From Acidobacteriota bacterium (GTDB lineage: Bacteria > Acidobacteriota > Blastocatellia > Pyrinomonadales > Pyrinomonadaceae): a stretch of 8,827 nucleotides of DNA. The stretch lies in the NCBI GenBank assembly GCA_029777145.1, contig JAKOSS010000880.1, positions 1 to 8,827 of the forward strand, written 5' to 3'. The notes below the pieces were generated by a model. That model was not told the DNA's origin. It was given only the letters and a program-made list of their open reading frames with translations, and did no database searches. Numbering within the stretch: the stretch's first letter is position 1; every line of letters begins with the position of its first letter. The translations under genes and the position numbers were made by a program. Shown piece after piece: positions 1-7,504 of this stretch.

Positions 1-2171
1 CGGTCGCGGCCCGCGGATCGGTTCTCAAACCGTATGCATTGTGGCACTCGGCAGCGATCGCCCGCTCCGGCGGCAATCTCCCGGCCGAACGTCTGTTTCT
101 CGCGGAACTGAACGCAAATTTTCCGGATTCGCTCGTTTCAGAGGCGACACGTCTCCGACTTGCCCGAAATCAGTTCGAAAGCCGGAACTACGATGAGACC
201 ATACGTCAGCTCGCCGCGGCCGGCGTGACCGGCAAGACCGACCGGCAAACCGTCAAGAACGATTCGCGGATCCGCGAGAACCTGCTGTTGCTCGGTGAGT
301 CGCAGCTTCACGGCGGCAAGGTCGCCGACGCCCGATCGACCTTCCAGAGCCTGATCGACAATTTGAAGAACCCCGCACAGCCCGACGATTTCGCGCTCGC
401 CGCCGTGATCGAACTCGACCGGCTCGACGCCGGCGCTGATTTCGGCGTCAAGGCACCGGAACTTGCCGAGCTGATCCATCTCCAGCGGGCGCAGATCTAT
501 CAATTCAACCGAGACTTTGCTGACGCCAGATTGCATTTTCGCGCCATCGTCGAACGCTTTCCGGAGAGCGGGCTCGTCCCCGACGCACTCTTTCAGATCG
601 GCCGTGGATTCCAGCAAAGCGGCGATCATGCAGAGGCGCTGAATTGGTTCCGGCGTGTGATCGAGAAATTCCCCGATCACCAGTCGGCCAAAGACTCGCT
701 GCTGCAGTCGGCATCGAGCGAGGCGCGCCTTTCGAACTTCACGTCGGCGGTTTCGCTTTATCAGCAGTTCATCGAAAAATACCCGGACGACGAACGGCTC
801 GACCGCGCATATCTCAATATTGTCGACGTTCTGCGCGATGCGGGCGATGTCGCCGGGGCGCTCGACTGGGCCGCGAAGACGCAGGAGAAATTCAAGGGGA
901 AAACGCCGGAAGCGGTCGCGCGGTTCGCCCAGCTGCGGATCCGTTTGTCGCAGAACGACTGGAACCCGGCGTTGGCTGACGCCGACGCGCTTCTCGCTTT
1001 TCCCGATCTCGGATCGCGCGCGCCGGGCGGGACGACGGTCGCGGAGGTTAGATTTTTAAAGGGACTGTGTCTCGAGAATCTGGCGCGGTTCCCGGAGGCG
1101 ATCGAGACATTTCTATCGATCCCCGACGGGCGCGGCGAATACTACGGATGGCGCGCGACCGAGCATCTGCGGTCGATCGCCGCCGGCGAATCCGGAAAGT
1201 CCGCATCGGAAACGCGCATCGCGGTACTGCGGCAGTCGGTTTCGCGCGTGATCGACGCATCGAACGCCGATCAGGTGCGCGTCGCGGCGCAATCGCTTTA
1301 TCGCATGACCGGCGAAAAGAGCGCGCTCGAGACGATCCGGAAATGCTACGAGAAACTAGACGCGTACACGCAGGTTCCGACATTCAAACTGCAGGAATTC
1401 GGCCGTCGGAATCCGCTGAAGACCAACGACAGCAACACGGGATCGATCGCCGACGAGCTGCTCTTTCTCGGTCTTTATGACGAAGCGACGCCGGAACTCG
1501 AACGGGAACTGCGGGCCGGCAAGTCCGATCTCGATCAGAACGTCCAATACACGCTCGCGACGTTCTACAAGCGCGGTGACGCCGCGTATCGGTCGGTAGC
1601 GTTCATCGAACCGCTGTGGCGCAAGGTTCCGGCCGATTATGAGATCGAGCTGATCCCGACCGATCAGGCCGAACTGCTTTATCCCGCGCCGTTTGCCGAC
1701 GCGTTGCTCAAACACGCACCGCCGCGCGGAGTCGATCCGCGATTCGTGCTCTCGATCATGCGCCAGGAATCGCGCTACCGTCCCGACGTCAAGTCGTACG
1801 CCGCGGCCCGGGGACTGATGCAGTTCATCGCGACGACCTCGAACCGGATCGCCGCCGAACTCGGACGGACGAATTTCAGGCAGGACGATCTTTACGATCC
1901 GCCGACCGCGGTCCTCTTCGGATCGAAATACCTTGCGAACATCTACGCGCAAATGCCCGGACGGCATGCGGCCGTCGCGGCCTCGTACAACGGCGGCGAA
2001 GACAATTTGCTCCGCTGGATGGCCCGTTCGGGATCGGACTCGCCGGACCGTTATCTGCCGGAGGTGATCTTCGCGCAATCGAAGGACTACGCCTGGAAGG
2101 TGATGGCGAATTTCAGAATGTACGAGCTTCTCTACGACGAGTCGCTCCGCCCGAAACCGACGCAACGCTGA
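1..2171 (+). CDS. TPR-containing lytic murein transglycosylase, Slt70-like (5' truncated)
   Basis: The reading frame is open to the window's left edge (codons from nt 3), so the true start and any signal peptide lie outside; the TTG at 39 is only an internal codon. The first two thirds is helical repeat sequence with TPR-like units, for example around nt 540-900 (FPESG..PDALFQIGRGF...GDHAEALNWFRRVIEKFP, then AVSLYQQFIEKYPDD). The C-terminal part (about nt 1700-2150) is a soluble lytic transglycosylase domain. It has the catalytic Glu in MRQESRY (codon 1767-1769), the GLMQFI motif, and SYNGG (1983-1997) in place of the family's AYNAG. This architecture matches Slt70, which cleaves the MurNAc-GlcNAc bond of peptidoglycan in the periplasm to give 1,6-anhydro-MurNAc. 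Over 720 residues are visible, longer than E. coli Slt (about 645), the extra being TPR sequence. The periplasmic location is inferred. Family assignment is firm; the exact cellular role is not. Confidence 0.93.
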   Translation, partial: VAARGSVLKPYALWHSAAIARSGGNLPAERLFLAELNANFPDSLVSEATRLRLARNQFESRNYDETIRQLAAAGVTGKTDRQTVKNDSRIRENLLLLGESQLHGGKVADARSTFQSLIDNLKNPAQPDDFALAAVIELDRLDAGADFGVKAPELAELIHLQRAQIYQFNRDFADARLHFRAIVERFPESGLVPDALFQIGRGFQQSGDHAEALNWFRRVIEKFPDHQSAKDSLLQSASSEARLSNFTSAVSLYQQFIEKYPDDERLDRAYLNIVDVLRDAGDVAGALDWAAKTQEKFKGKTPEAVARFAQLRIRLSQNDWNPALADADALLAFPDLGSRAPGGTTVAEVRFLKGLCLENLARFPEAIETFLSIPDGRGEYYGWRATEHLRSIAAGESGKSASETRIAVLRQSVSRVIDASNADQVRVAAQSLYRMTGEKSALETIRKCYEKLDAYTQVPTFKLQEFGRRNPLKTNDSNTGSIADELLFLGLYDEATPELERELRAGKSDLDQNVQYTLATFYKRGDAAYRSVAFIEPLWRKVPADYEIELIPTDQAELLYPAPFADALLKHAPPRGVDPRFVLSIMRQESRYRPDVKSYAAARGLMQFIATTSNRIAAELGRTNFRQDDLYDPPTAVLFGSKYLANIYAQMPGRHAAVAASYNGGEDNLLRWMARSGSDSPDRYLPEVIFAQSKDYAWKVMANFRMYELLYDESLRPKPTQR

Positions 2172-2193
2172 CCATCGGATTCAAACCTCGCAG

Positions 2194-2216
2194 CGGCGCG
2201 TTCCCGGCGCCGTTTT
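2194..2216 (+). terminator. Candidate intrinsic terminator after the transglycosylase gene
   Basis: A perfect 6-bp GC-only stem (CGGCGC 2194-2199 with GCGCCG 2207-2212), a 7-nt loop, then TTTT (2213-2216). It lies 22 nt after the stop codon. The stem is short and the T-run has only four bases, so termination may be partial. Confidence 0.5.
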
Positions 2217-2232
2217 CGCCTGTAAAAACTTG

Positions 2233-2262
2233 TTTACCGCTCCGCATCCGAGAAGCTATAAT
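2233..2262 (+). promoter_or_regulatory. Candidate sigma-70-type promoter for the WG-repeat kinase
   Basis: A perfect TATAAT -10 box at 2257-2262 is preceded by TTTACC (2233-2238, 4 of 6 matches to TTGACA) at an 18-nt spacing. It sits between the terminator hairpin and the kinase start and would give a leader of roughly 45 nt. The perfect -10 in otherwise GC-rich sequence is the main support. Confidence 0.55.
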
Positions 2263-2312
2263 TTCAATGGTCTTGTTCTCCGCACTTCAGACCGTCTCGA
2301 GATGTAGGGTCC

Positions 2313-4265
2313 ATGTTTTTCGCAGGTCAGCAATTCGGCAGATACACGCTGGTCAAACAGATCGGCAAAGGAGCATACGGCGAGGTATGGCTCGCGATGC
2401 GCCATGCCAAATTCGTGACGACAAAGGTCGCCGTCAAGCTTCCAAATACCGACAACGTTGACTTCGACGCCATCCGCCAGGAAGCGATCCTGTGGGAACA
2501 GGTCAGCGGACATCCGAACGTGCTGCCGATCATCGAGGCCGACGAGTTCGACGGTCAGGTCGTGATCGTCAGCGAGTACGCATCGGACGGAACGCTCGAC
2601 GACTATCTCGCCCGCGACGAAAAACTGACGATGAAGAAGGCCGTCGAGATGACGATCGGCATCGCGGCCGGACTCGAATTTCTCCATTCCCGCCGCATCG
2701 TTCACCGCGACATCAAACCCGCCAACGTCCTGCTTCAGGGCGATACGCCGCGGCTCACCGATTTCGGAATGTCGCGCGTCGTTCTCGGAAAAGGCGTCAG
2801 CATGCAAGTCAGCGGGACGCCGTATTACATGGCGCCCGAAGCGTACGGCCGCAAGCGTGACCGCCAAACCGACATCTGGTCGCTTGGAGTTGTCCTTTAC
2901 GAGATGCTCACGGGCGCGATGCCGTTCCCGGGAGATGAAGTCGACGACATCTGCCGTGCGGTTCTCAACGACAAGCCGATGCCGATGCCGAAGTCGATCC
3001 CGCGGGAGTTGCGCGACATAGTCCTCAAAGCGCTGGAGAAATCGCCCGCCGACCGCTACAAGTCCGTCACGCAATTTCGTGAAGAGCTGATCGGCATTCT
3101 TCCGCGGCTGAACGACCTGAATGAGAATGTCGAATCCGAACCTGCCGTCCGCGAGAAATCTCCGGAACGCAAGGCAAAGCACTCGCATTTCAACCGGACG
3201 CAATTCGTGCCGGAGAACTTTGTCAAAAAATCAACGTCCCGCATGCCGCTCAAGATCGGCATCGCACTGATCGCGCTGATCGGCGTCTTCGCGGCGGCCG
3301 GCCTGTTCCTGATGAGCCGCCCGCAGCCGGTGCCGTTTCGAAGCGGCGATAAGTTCGGATTCTCGACGTGGGACAAGAAGCCCGTCGTCGAGCCGAAGTA
3401 CGATCTCGCGCGTCCGTTCGCCGACAACCGTGCATTGGTCGGGATCGGAAAGTTCGGCGACGACGGCGCGTTCGCCGGAAAGCTCGGATATATCGACCCG
3501 CAGGGCAACGAGGTGATCGGGATGGTCTACGACGCCGCCGACAGCTTTTCCGAGCGGCTTGCGAAGGTCGGACGGCGGACGTCAGATGGATCGGAAGTGC
3601 GCTTCGGATTCATCGATCAGTGGGGAAAGGAGATCGTGCCGCCGACGTTCGACGACGCCCGAAGCTATTCGGAAGAACTCGCTGCCGTCCGTTTTCATGA
3701 CAAGTGGGGCTACATCGATCCCGAAGCGGCGACGATAATTCCATTCAGATTCGACCATGCCGAGAGCTTTTCGGGCGGATTTGCCGTCGTTCGGATCGGC
3801 GAGAAATTCGGTTACGTGAACAAACGCGGCGACGAGGTTGTCGCCCCGCAGTTCGAGGCCGCCGGAAACTTCTCAAGCGGGCGGGCACCGGTCAGAAAAG
3901 ACGGCCGGACGTTCTTTATCGATTCGTCCGGAAACGAGATCCTGAGCGCCGATTACTCGAACGCCGCTCCGTTTTCCGAAGGCGTGGCGATGGTCACGAT
4001 CGGCGGCAAGTCCGGTTTCATCGATCAGAACGGAAACGCCGCGGTCCCGTTTCTTTATGAATGTGACGATTCGAAATTCTCCGAAGGCCTCGCGCCCGTA
4101 CCGCTAAACGGCAAATTCGGCTACATCAACAAGACCGGCACGCTCGTCATTCCGTTCCGCTACCTGAAAGCCGCTCCGTTCGACGGCAACCTCGCGCTGG
4201 TGCGCGGTGCGGACGGACGCGATTTCTACGTTTCATTCGACGGCACTGAATACGTCGCGCGGTAG
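2313..4265 (+). CDS. Membrane Ser/Thr protein kinase with C-terminal WG repeats
   Basis: This 650-residue protein starts with a PknB/Hanks-type kinase domain (about residues 9-268). All catalytic landmarks are present: glycine loop GKGAYGEV (18-25), ATP-anchoring Lys42 in VAVK, catalytic Asp133 in HRDIKPAN, metal-binding Asp150 in DFG, and APE with Glu176. It should therefore be an active kinase. A charged juxtamembrane stretch (about 270-310) leads to one hydrophobic segment (about 312-334). Residues from about 345 to the end form roughly eight WG-type repeats plus a partial one, each of the form KFGYID..G..VIP..F..A..FSEG.A.V. The likely topology is kinase inside and repeats outside as a sensor or binding surface; this is inferred from the single membrane segment. 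The ATG at 2313 fits the kinase N-terminus, though its Shine-Dalgarno (AGGG, 2306-2309) is close. The gene appears monocistronic, with its own promoter. Substrates and ligand cannot be read from the sequence. Confidence 0.93.
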   Translation: MFFAGQQFGRYTLVKQIGKGAYGEVWLAMRHAKFVTTKVAVKLPNTDNVDFDAIRQEAILWEQVSGHPNVLPIIEADEFDGQVVIVSEYASDGTLDDYLARDEKLTMKKAVEMTIGIAAGLEFLHSRRIVHRDIKPANVLLQGDTPRLTDFGMSRVVLGKGVSMQVSGTPYYMAPEAYGRKRDRQTDIWSLGVVLYEMLTGAMPFPGDEVDDICRAVLNDKPMPMPKSIPRELRDIVLKALEKSPADRYKSVTQFREELIGILPRLNDLNENVESEPAVREKSPERKAKHSHFNRTQFVPENFVKKSTSRMPLKIGIALIALIGVFAAAGLFLMSRPQPVPFRSGDKFGFSTWDKKPVVEPKYDLARPFADNRALVGIGKFGDDGAFAGKLGYIDPQGNEVIGMVYDAADSFSERLAKVGRRTSDGSEVRFGFIDQWGKEIVPPTFDDARSYSEELAAVRFHDKWGYIDPEAATIIPFRFDHAESFSGGFAVVRIGEKFGYVNKRGDEVVAPQFEAAGNFSSGRAPVRKDGRTFFIDSSGNEILSADYSNAAPFSEGVAMVTIGGKSGFIDQNGNAAVPFLYECDDSKFSEGLAPVPLNGKFGYINKTGTLVIPFRYLKAAPFDGNLALVRGADGRDFYVSFDGTEYVAR

Positions 4266-4286
4266 ACCGCTGCCCGCGGATCGCGA

Positions 4287-4314
4287 CCGAATTGATAAAG
4301 GCATTCTAATTCGG
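4287..4314. promoter_or_regulatory. Operator-like inverted repeat before the CusF-SCO gene
   Basis: A perfect 7-bp inverted repeat, CCGAATT (4287-4293) and AATTCGG (4308-4314), is separated by 14 nt, so the half-sites are 21 bp apart centre to centre, about two helical turns. It ends 4 nt before the first ATG of the copper-protein gene and overlaps promoter-like hexamers: TTGATA at 4292-4297, TCTAAT at 4305-4310 and CAGAAT at 4315-4320. This layout suits a dimeric repressor or activator site, and would imply a very short or absent leader. No specific regulator family can be assigned, and a weak mRNA hairpin is the alternative. Confidence 0.4.
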
Positions 4315-4318
4315 CAGA

Positions 4319-5209
4319 ATGATGTTTATGCGCAACATCGTTCTGCTTTTTGTTTTCGCCCTGTTGTTTTCGGCTTGCCAGAAGCCCGCTCCGAAGGATA
4401 CTTCGGGACTGAAGCGTTACCCGCTGCATGGAAAGGTGATTTCCGTCGATCCGGTGAAGAAGACTGCCGAGATCGAACACGACGAGGTGAAGGAAATTCC
4501 GATGAAGGCGATGACGATGTCGTTCCCGATCCACGCCGACTGGGTTTGGGATGACCTCAAGCCCGGCGTCGAGATCCGCGCCGAGCTGGTAGTTGACGAA
4601 ACCGCGAAGGATCCGTACTGGCTCGAGAACATCGGGATCATCGCGATCGATCCGTCAAAACCGGTTCCGGTCGACGAACGATTCGCGTCCGTCGGAAAGG
4701 ACGTCATCAATTTCACGCTGACCAATCAGGACGGGAAGAAGATCTCGTCAAAGGACTTCCGCGGAAAGGCGTGGGCCATCACGTTCATCTACGCGCAATG
4801 CCCGTTGCCGAACTTCTGCATCCGCATGTCGACAAATTTCTCGGATGCGGCGAACAAGATCAAGGATTCCGAATTCAAGGACAAGATGGCGCTGCTGAGC
4901 GTCTCGTTCGACCCTGAACGCGATTCGCCGGAAAAACTCCGTAAGTACGGCCTCGGCTATCTTGGGAACGATCCGAACGCGAAATTCGATATCTGGCAGC
5001 TTGCCGTCGGCAGCGACAAGGAGGTCAAGCCGATCGCCGATTTCTTCGGACTCCGCTATGAGGTCGATCAGAACAACAAAACGCAATTCAACCACTCGCT
5101 GCGCACGGCCGTGATCGGACCGGACGGGAAGGTCGCGAAGGTGTATTCGGGCAGCGAATGGACGCCCGATGACCTGCTCACCGAGATGCGTTCGACCCTG
5201 GGGAAATGA
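4319..5209 (+). CDS. Predicted lipoprotein: CusF-like copper-binding domain fused to SCO1/SenC domain
   Basis: The 296-residue product opens with a hydrophobic signal ending in LLFSAC, with Cys20 the likely lipidated residue (Phe at -3 is slightly off consensus). Residues about 33-85 resemble the CusF/PF11604 copper-binding fold, with the Met-rich signature PMKAMTMSF (Met62, Met65, Met67). Residues about 115-295 form a thioredoxin-like SCO1/SenC domain with Cys161 and Cys167 in CPLPNFC and the third copper ligand His259 in FNHSL. SCO proteins carry copper to, and reduce, the CuA site of cytochrome oxidase outside the membrane. The cysteines are spaced CX5C rather than the canonical CX3C. The CusF-like part may hold Cu(I) for hand-over; that is inference. 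Three in-frame ATGs (4319, 4322, 4328) compete and none has a clear Shine-Dalgarno. The third gives the most typical signal peptide, starting MRNIVLL. No oxidase genes are nearby. Confidence 0.9.
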   Translation: MMFMRNIVLLFVFALLFSACQKPAPKDTSGLKRYPLHGKVISVDPVKKTAEIEHDEVKEIPMKAMTMSFPIHADWVWDDLKPGVEIRAELVVDETAKDPYWLENIGIIAIDPSKPVPVDERFASVGKDVINFTLTNQDGKKISSKDFRGKAWAITFIYAQCPLPNFCIRMSTNFSDAANKIKDSEFKDKMALLSVSFDPERDSPEKLRKYGLGYLGNDPNAKFDIWQLAVGSDKEVKPIADFFGLRYEVDQNNKTQFNHSLRTAVIGPDGKVAKVYSGSEWTPDDLLTEMRSTLGK

Positions 5210-5295
5210 TTCAAAACTCGAGATTCAAAATTCAAGGCAAAACAGCACGCCGGGGTTGGCTTTTGTTTTTGAATTTTGATTTTTGAATTTTGACT
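5209..5295. repeat. AT-rich interspersed element, copy 1 (stop-codon anchored)
   Basis: This element begins on the last base of the SCO stop codon. Its left part (5209-5236) reads ATTCAAAA, then CTCG, then AGATTCAAAATTCAAG; 25 of its 28 bases match 8105-8132. Its right part ends in TTTTGAATTTTGACT (5281-5295), identical to 8160-8174. Left CAAAATTCAA (5226-5235) pairs with TTGAATTTTG (5269-5278), so the transcript can fold into a long hairpin. The right arm is a perfect 14-nt tandem duplication, TTTTTGAATTTTGA, at 5266-5279 and 5280-5293. It may act as a terminator or mRNA 3' stabiliser. The rest of the gap to 5389 shows only the next gene's Shine-Dalgarno. Confidence 0.8.
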
Positions 5296-5389
5296 TTTTA
5301 CCCTGCATTTTCTCGTCCTTTTCCCTCTCCGGCGAGTCTAATTCTCGTATCTCAATTTTCTTGAAATCATGAACTAACGGAGAACTGCT

Positions 5390-7417
5390 ATGGGCACATC
5401 GTTCATAAATGGCACCAGGATCGTAAAGGTCCTGTTTGTCGTGTTTGCGGTCGTATTGGCGACCGCCGCACCGCTGTACTACAGCTTGCAGAGTTCGGCG
5501 CAGACGAGCACCGCCGGGATCCTCTTCGGAGCGCCGCTCGCCGGGCCGCCGATCGACGGCATCGTACCGCGCGGAAACGCCCGGTATGGACTGGACCCGG
5601 CCGGCAATCACTTTCTGACCGTCGAGGTCGGAAACATCAATCTTCCGCCCGAGTCGCGCCTCGGCGTTTTCGTCAATGGCGCCCCCGTGGGCCCGATCAT
5701 CCTGACGGCCGCACATTCCGGCGCGCTGCGTATCAGCTCGGCCGGAGACATCCCCGTCCCCGATATCACGGCCGGATCGACCATTTCGGTCCGCAGCGAA
5801 GGAACCCCGATCCTGACCGGCATCTTCGGACCGCCGCCGTCACCTTCGCCGTCGCCGTCGCTCACGCCGCCGCCATCGCCGCTCCCCAGTCCGCGTTATT
5901 TCGCGCCGCTGTTCGGCCCGACCGCCGACGGAATTCTTCCGCGTGGAACGGCTGAGTACGGCGAACTTGGAAGCGACCGACGGCTCGGCGTCTTCGTCAG
6001 CCAACTTCGACCGCCGGCCGCGGCCGTCGTGCTGAATGTCTTCATCAACGACGCGAACGTCGGCACGATCACGTTGAACAACACCGGCGAGGGTGGACTC
6101 CGTCTCAACACGGCAAACGGCGACAGCGTCCCGACGATCGTTCCGGGAGATCATGTGACGATCCGTGCCGGAGATCGGATTCTGCTCGGCGGAGTCTTCA
6201 GATCATTGTCGCCGACTCCCGGCCCGACTCCGCGTCCGAACCGCGTGTTCGGCGGACGGATCACCGGTCGCCAGGTCGTCCCGCCGGTCGCCACCGAGGG
6301 CCGCGGACTGATCGGAATCGTCCTTAATCCGGACGAAACACAGATCGCCGTCCGGTGCGGATTCATCAGACTTTCAGGTGATCAAACGACCGCCAAGATC
6401 TACGGTCCGGCGATGCCGGGCGAAACCGGCGACGAGATCTTCGACCTCGGTACGATCGGCGGCACCGAAGGACGGTTCCCGGTCATGACCTTTGACGTCA
6501 CCCCCGCGCAGGTCGCGCAGTTGCGCAGCGGGCTCTGGTACGTGCAGATCGCCTCGACGGAAAACCCTGACGGCGAGATCCGCGGAAAGATCCGCAGCCG
6601 GACGCGGCCGAGCAACTTCCTCGGCGACGCCGCCGAAGATCTGGCGGTATTCAGACCGTCGAGCGGAACGTGGTACGTCAAAGACGGCAGCGGATATTCG
6701 GAGCAAGTCCTCGGCAGCGCGGGCGACACGCCCGTTTCCGGTGACTTCGACGGCGACGGCACGACCGACAACGCCGTCTTCAGGGACGGTATCTGGTCGA
6801 TCCGCCGCAGTTCTGACGGCGGTCTCACCGGACGTCAGTTCGGCCTTGCGGGCGATATCCCGGTTCGCGGCGACTTTGACGGCGACGGCCAGAGCGATCT
6901 TGCCGTGTTCCGTCCGTCGACCGGCACCTGGTACGTCGAAAAGAGCAATTCGACCGGCTACCTGATCACGAAATTCGGACTGGCCGGCGACATTCCGATC
7001 GCCTCGGATCTCGACGGCGACGGCCGTTCGGATCTCGCGGTCTTCAGGCCGTCGACCGGCGTTTGGTATTGGACGCTGAGCGCAACCGGCGAAACGCGTG
7101 CGACGCAGTTCGGATTGAACGGCGACGTCCCGATCGCGGGTGATTTCGACGGCGACGGCGCCGACGACATCGCGGTCTTCCGTCCGTCGACCGGCGACTG
7201 GTACGTCTGGCGGAGTTCCGACGGCAGTTACGATATCCGGCATTTCGGACTGAACGGAGATATTCCGGTCGCCGGCAACTACGACGCCGACGGCACGACC
7301 GACATCGCGGTCTTCCGTCCGTCGACGGGAGTCTGGTATGTTTGGCGGAGTTCCGACAACGGATACGACATCAACTACTTCGGTTTGAACGGAGACATTC
7401 CGACGACAAAGAACTGA
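5390..7417 (+). CDS. Secreted modular protein: duplicated unnamed domain, CHRD domain, FG-GAP/VCBS blades
   Basis: The 675-residue product has a good Shine-Dalgarno (CGGAGAA, 5378-5384) that fixes the ATG. A signal peptide (hydrophobic core about 12-27) is probably cut after Ala37 (SSA|QT). Two related domains of about 100 residues follow (about 43-148 and 170-272), sharing FGP..DGI.PRG.A.YG, L.VFVN...VG.I.L and a final L.GVF or L.GIF. They are joined by Pro/Ser-rich linkers (149-168 and 273-284). Residues about 286-403 match a CHRD domain (VVPPVATEGRG, TPAQVAQLRSGLWYVQI, PDGEIRG), although the usual AHIHG is AKIYG here. Residues 409-675 hold six FG-GAP/VCBS-type repeats with calcium-type loops (DFDGDG..D) and AVFRPSTG.WYV. 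Such proteins are typically exported or surface-attached and adhesive or structural. No anchor or enzyme motif is visible, so the function is unknown. I cannot name the duplicated domain. Confidence 0.9.
   Translation: MGTSFINGTRIVKVLFVVFAVVLATAAPLYYSLQSSAQTSTAGILFGAPLAGPPIDGIVPRGNARYGLDPAGNHFLTVEVGNINLPPESRLGVFVNGAPVGPIILTAAHSGALRISSAGDIPVPDITAGSTISVRSEGTPILTGIFGPPPSPSPSPSLTPPPSPLPSPRYFAPLFGPTADGILPRGTAEYGELGSDRRLGVFVSQLRPPAAAVVLNVFINDANVGTITLNNTGEGGLRLNTANGDSVPTIVPGDHVTIRAGDRILLGGVFRSLSPTPGPTPRPNRVFGGRITGRQVVPPVATEGRGLIGIVLNPDETQIAVRCGFIRLSGDQTTAKIYGPAMPGETGDEIFDLGTIGGTEGRFPVMTFDVTPAQVAQLRSGLWYVQIASTENPDGEIRGKIRSRTRPSNFLGDAAEDLAVFRPSSGTWYVKDGSGYSEQVLGSAGDTPVSGDFDGDGTTDNAVFRDGIWSIRRSSDGGLTGRQFGLAGDIPVRGDFDGDGQSDLAVFRPSTGTWYVEKSNSTGYLITKFGLAGDIPIASDLDGDGRSDLAVFRPSTGVWYWTLSATGETRATQFGLNGDVPIAGDFDGDGADDIAVFRPSTGDWYVWRSSDGSYDIRHFGLNGDIPVAGNYDADGTTDIAVFRPSTGVWYVWRSSDNGYDINYFGLNGDIPTTKN
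6644..7411 (+). repeat. Six-unit coding repeat (FG-GAP/VCBS blades) inside the secreted protein gene
   Basis: The AVFR motif recurs with its Ala codon at 6644, 6773, 6902, 7037, 7172 and 7307, giving periods of 129, 129, 135, 135 and 135 nt (43 or 45 residues). Each unit carries a DxDGDGxxD-like loop. The first is degenerate (GDAAEDLAVF) and unit 2 lacks the PSTG segment. Units 5 and 6 are very alike at the DNA level, which suggests recent duplication. The protein ends with the opening strand of a seventh unit (FGLNGDIPTTKN), as expected if it closes a beta-propeller. Confidence 0.85.
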
Positions 7418-7464
7418 GCCATGGATCGAACTTGAATTTTTGATCCGATAAGGGCATTTTTTAA

Positions 7465-7504
7465 GGCGGCAGTCGATAAAACGAATCGGCTGCCGCCGCT
7501 TTTT
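7465..7504 (+). terminator. Strong intrinsic terminator after the secreted protein gene
   Basis: A 13-bp stem (7465-7477 with 7485-7497) contains a single G-U wobble and has a 7-nt loop, AAAACGA. It is followed by GC and then TTTTT (7500-7504). It lies 47 nt after the stop codon of the secreted protein gene and is the clearest terminator in the window. The T-run ends exactly where the sigma factor ATG begins, so it may also act as an attenuator in the sigma gene's leader. Confidence 0.88.

Noticed and set aside
1356..2165. 269-codon minus-strand open frame opposite the transglycosylase domain
   Set aside because: It is an Arg-rich shadow of a clearly coding sense frame with catalytic motifs.
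2256..3203. 315-codon minus-strand open frame opposite the kinase domain
   Set aside because: The sense strand has every kinase motif in order. The antisense product has no family signature and is expected by chance in GC-rich coding DNA.
5290..5342. TTGACT (5290-5295) and TCTAAT (5337-5342) as a promoter for the secreted protein gene
   Set aside because: The hexamers are about 41 nt apart, and neither has a partner at a normal 16-19 nt spacing. TTGACT is also part of the repeated element.
7423..7446. GGATC...GATCC stem with CTTGAATTTTTGAT as a third copy of the AT-rich element
   Set aside because: It shares only a short CTTGAATTTTTGAT-like stretch, lacks both conserved blocks and forms only a 5-bp stem.
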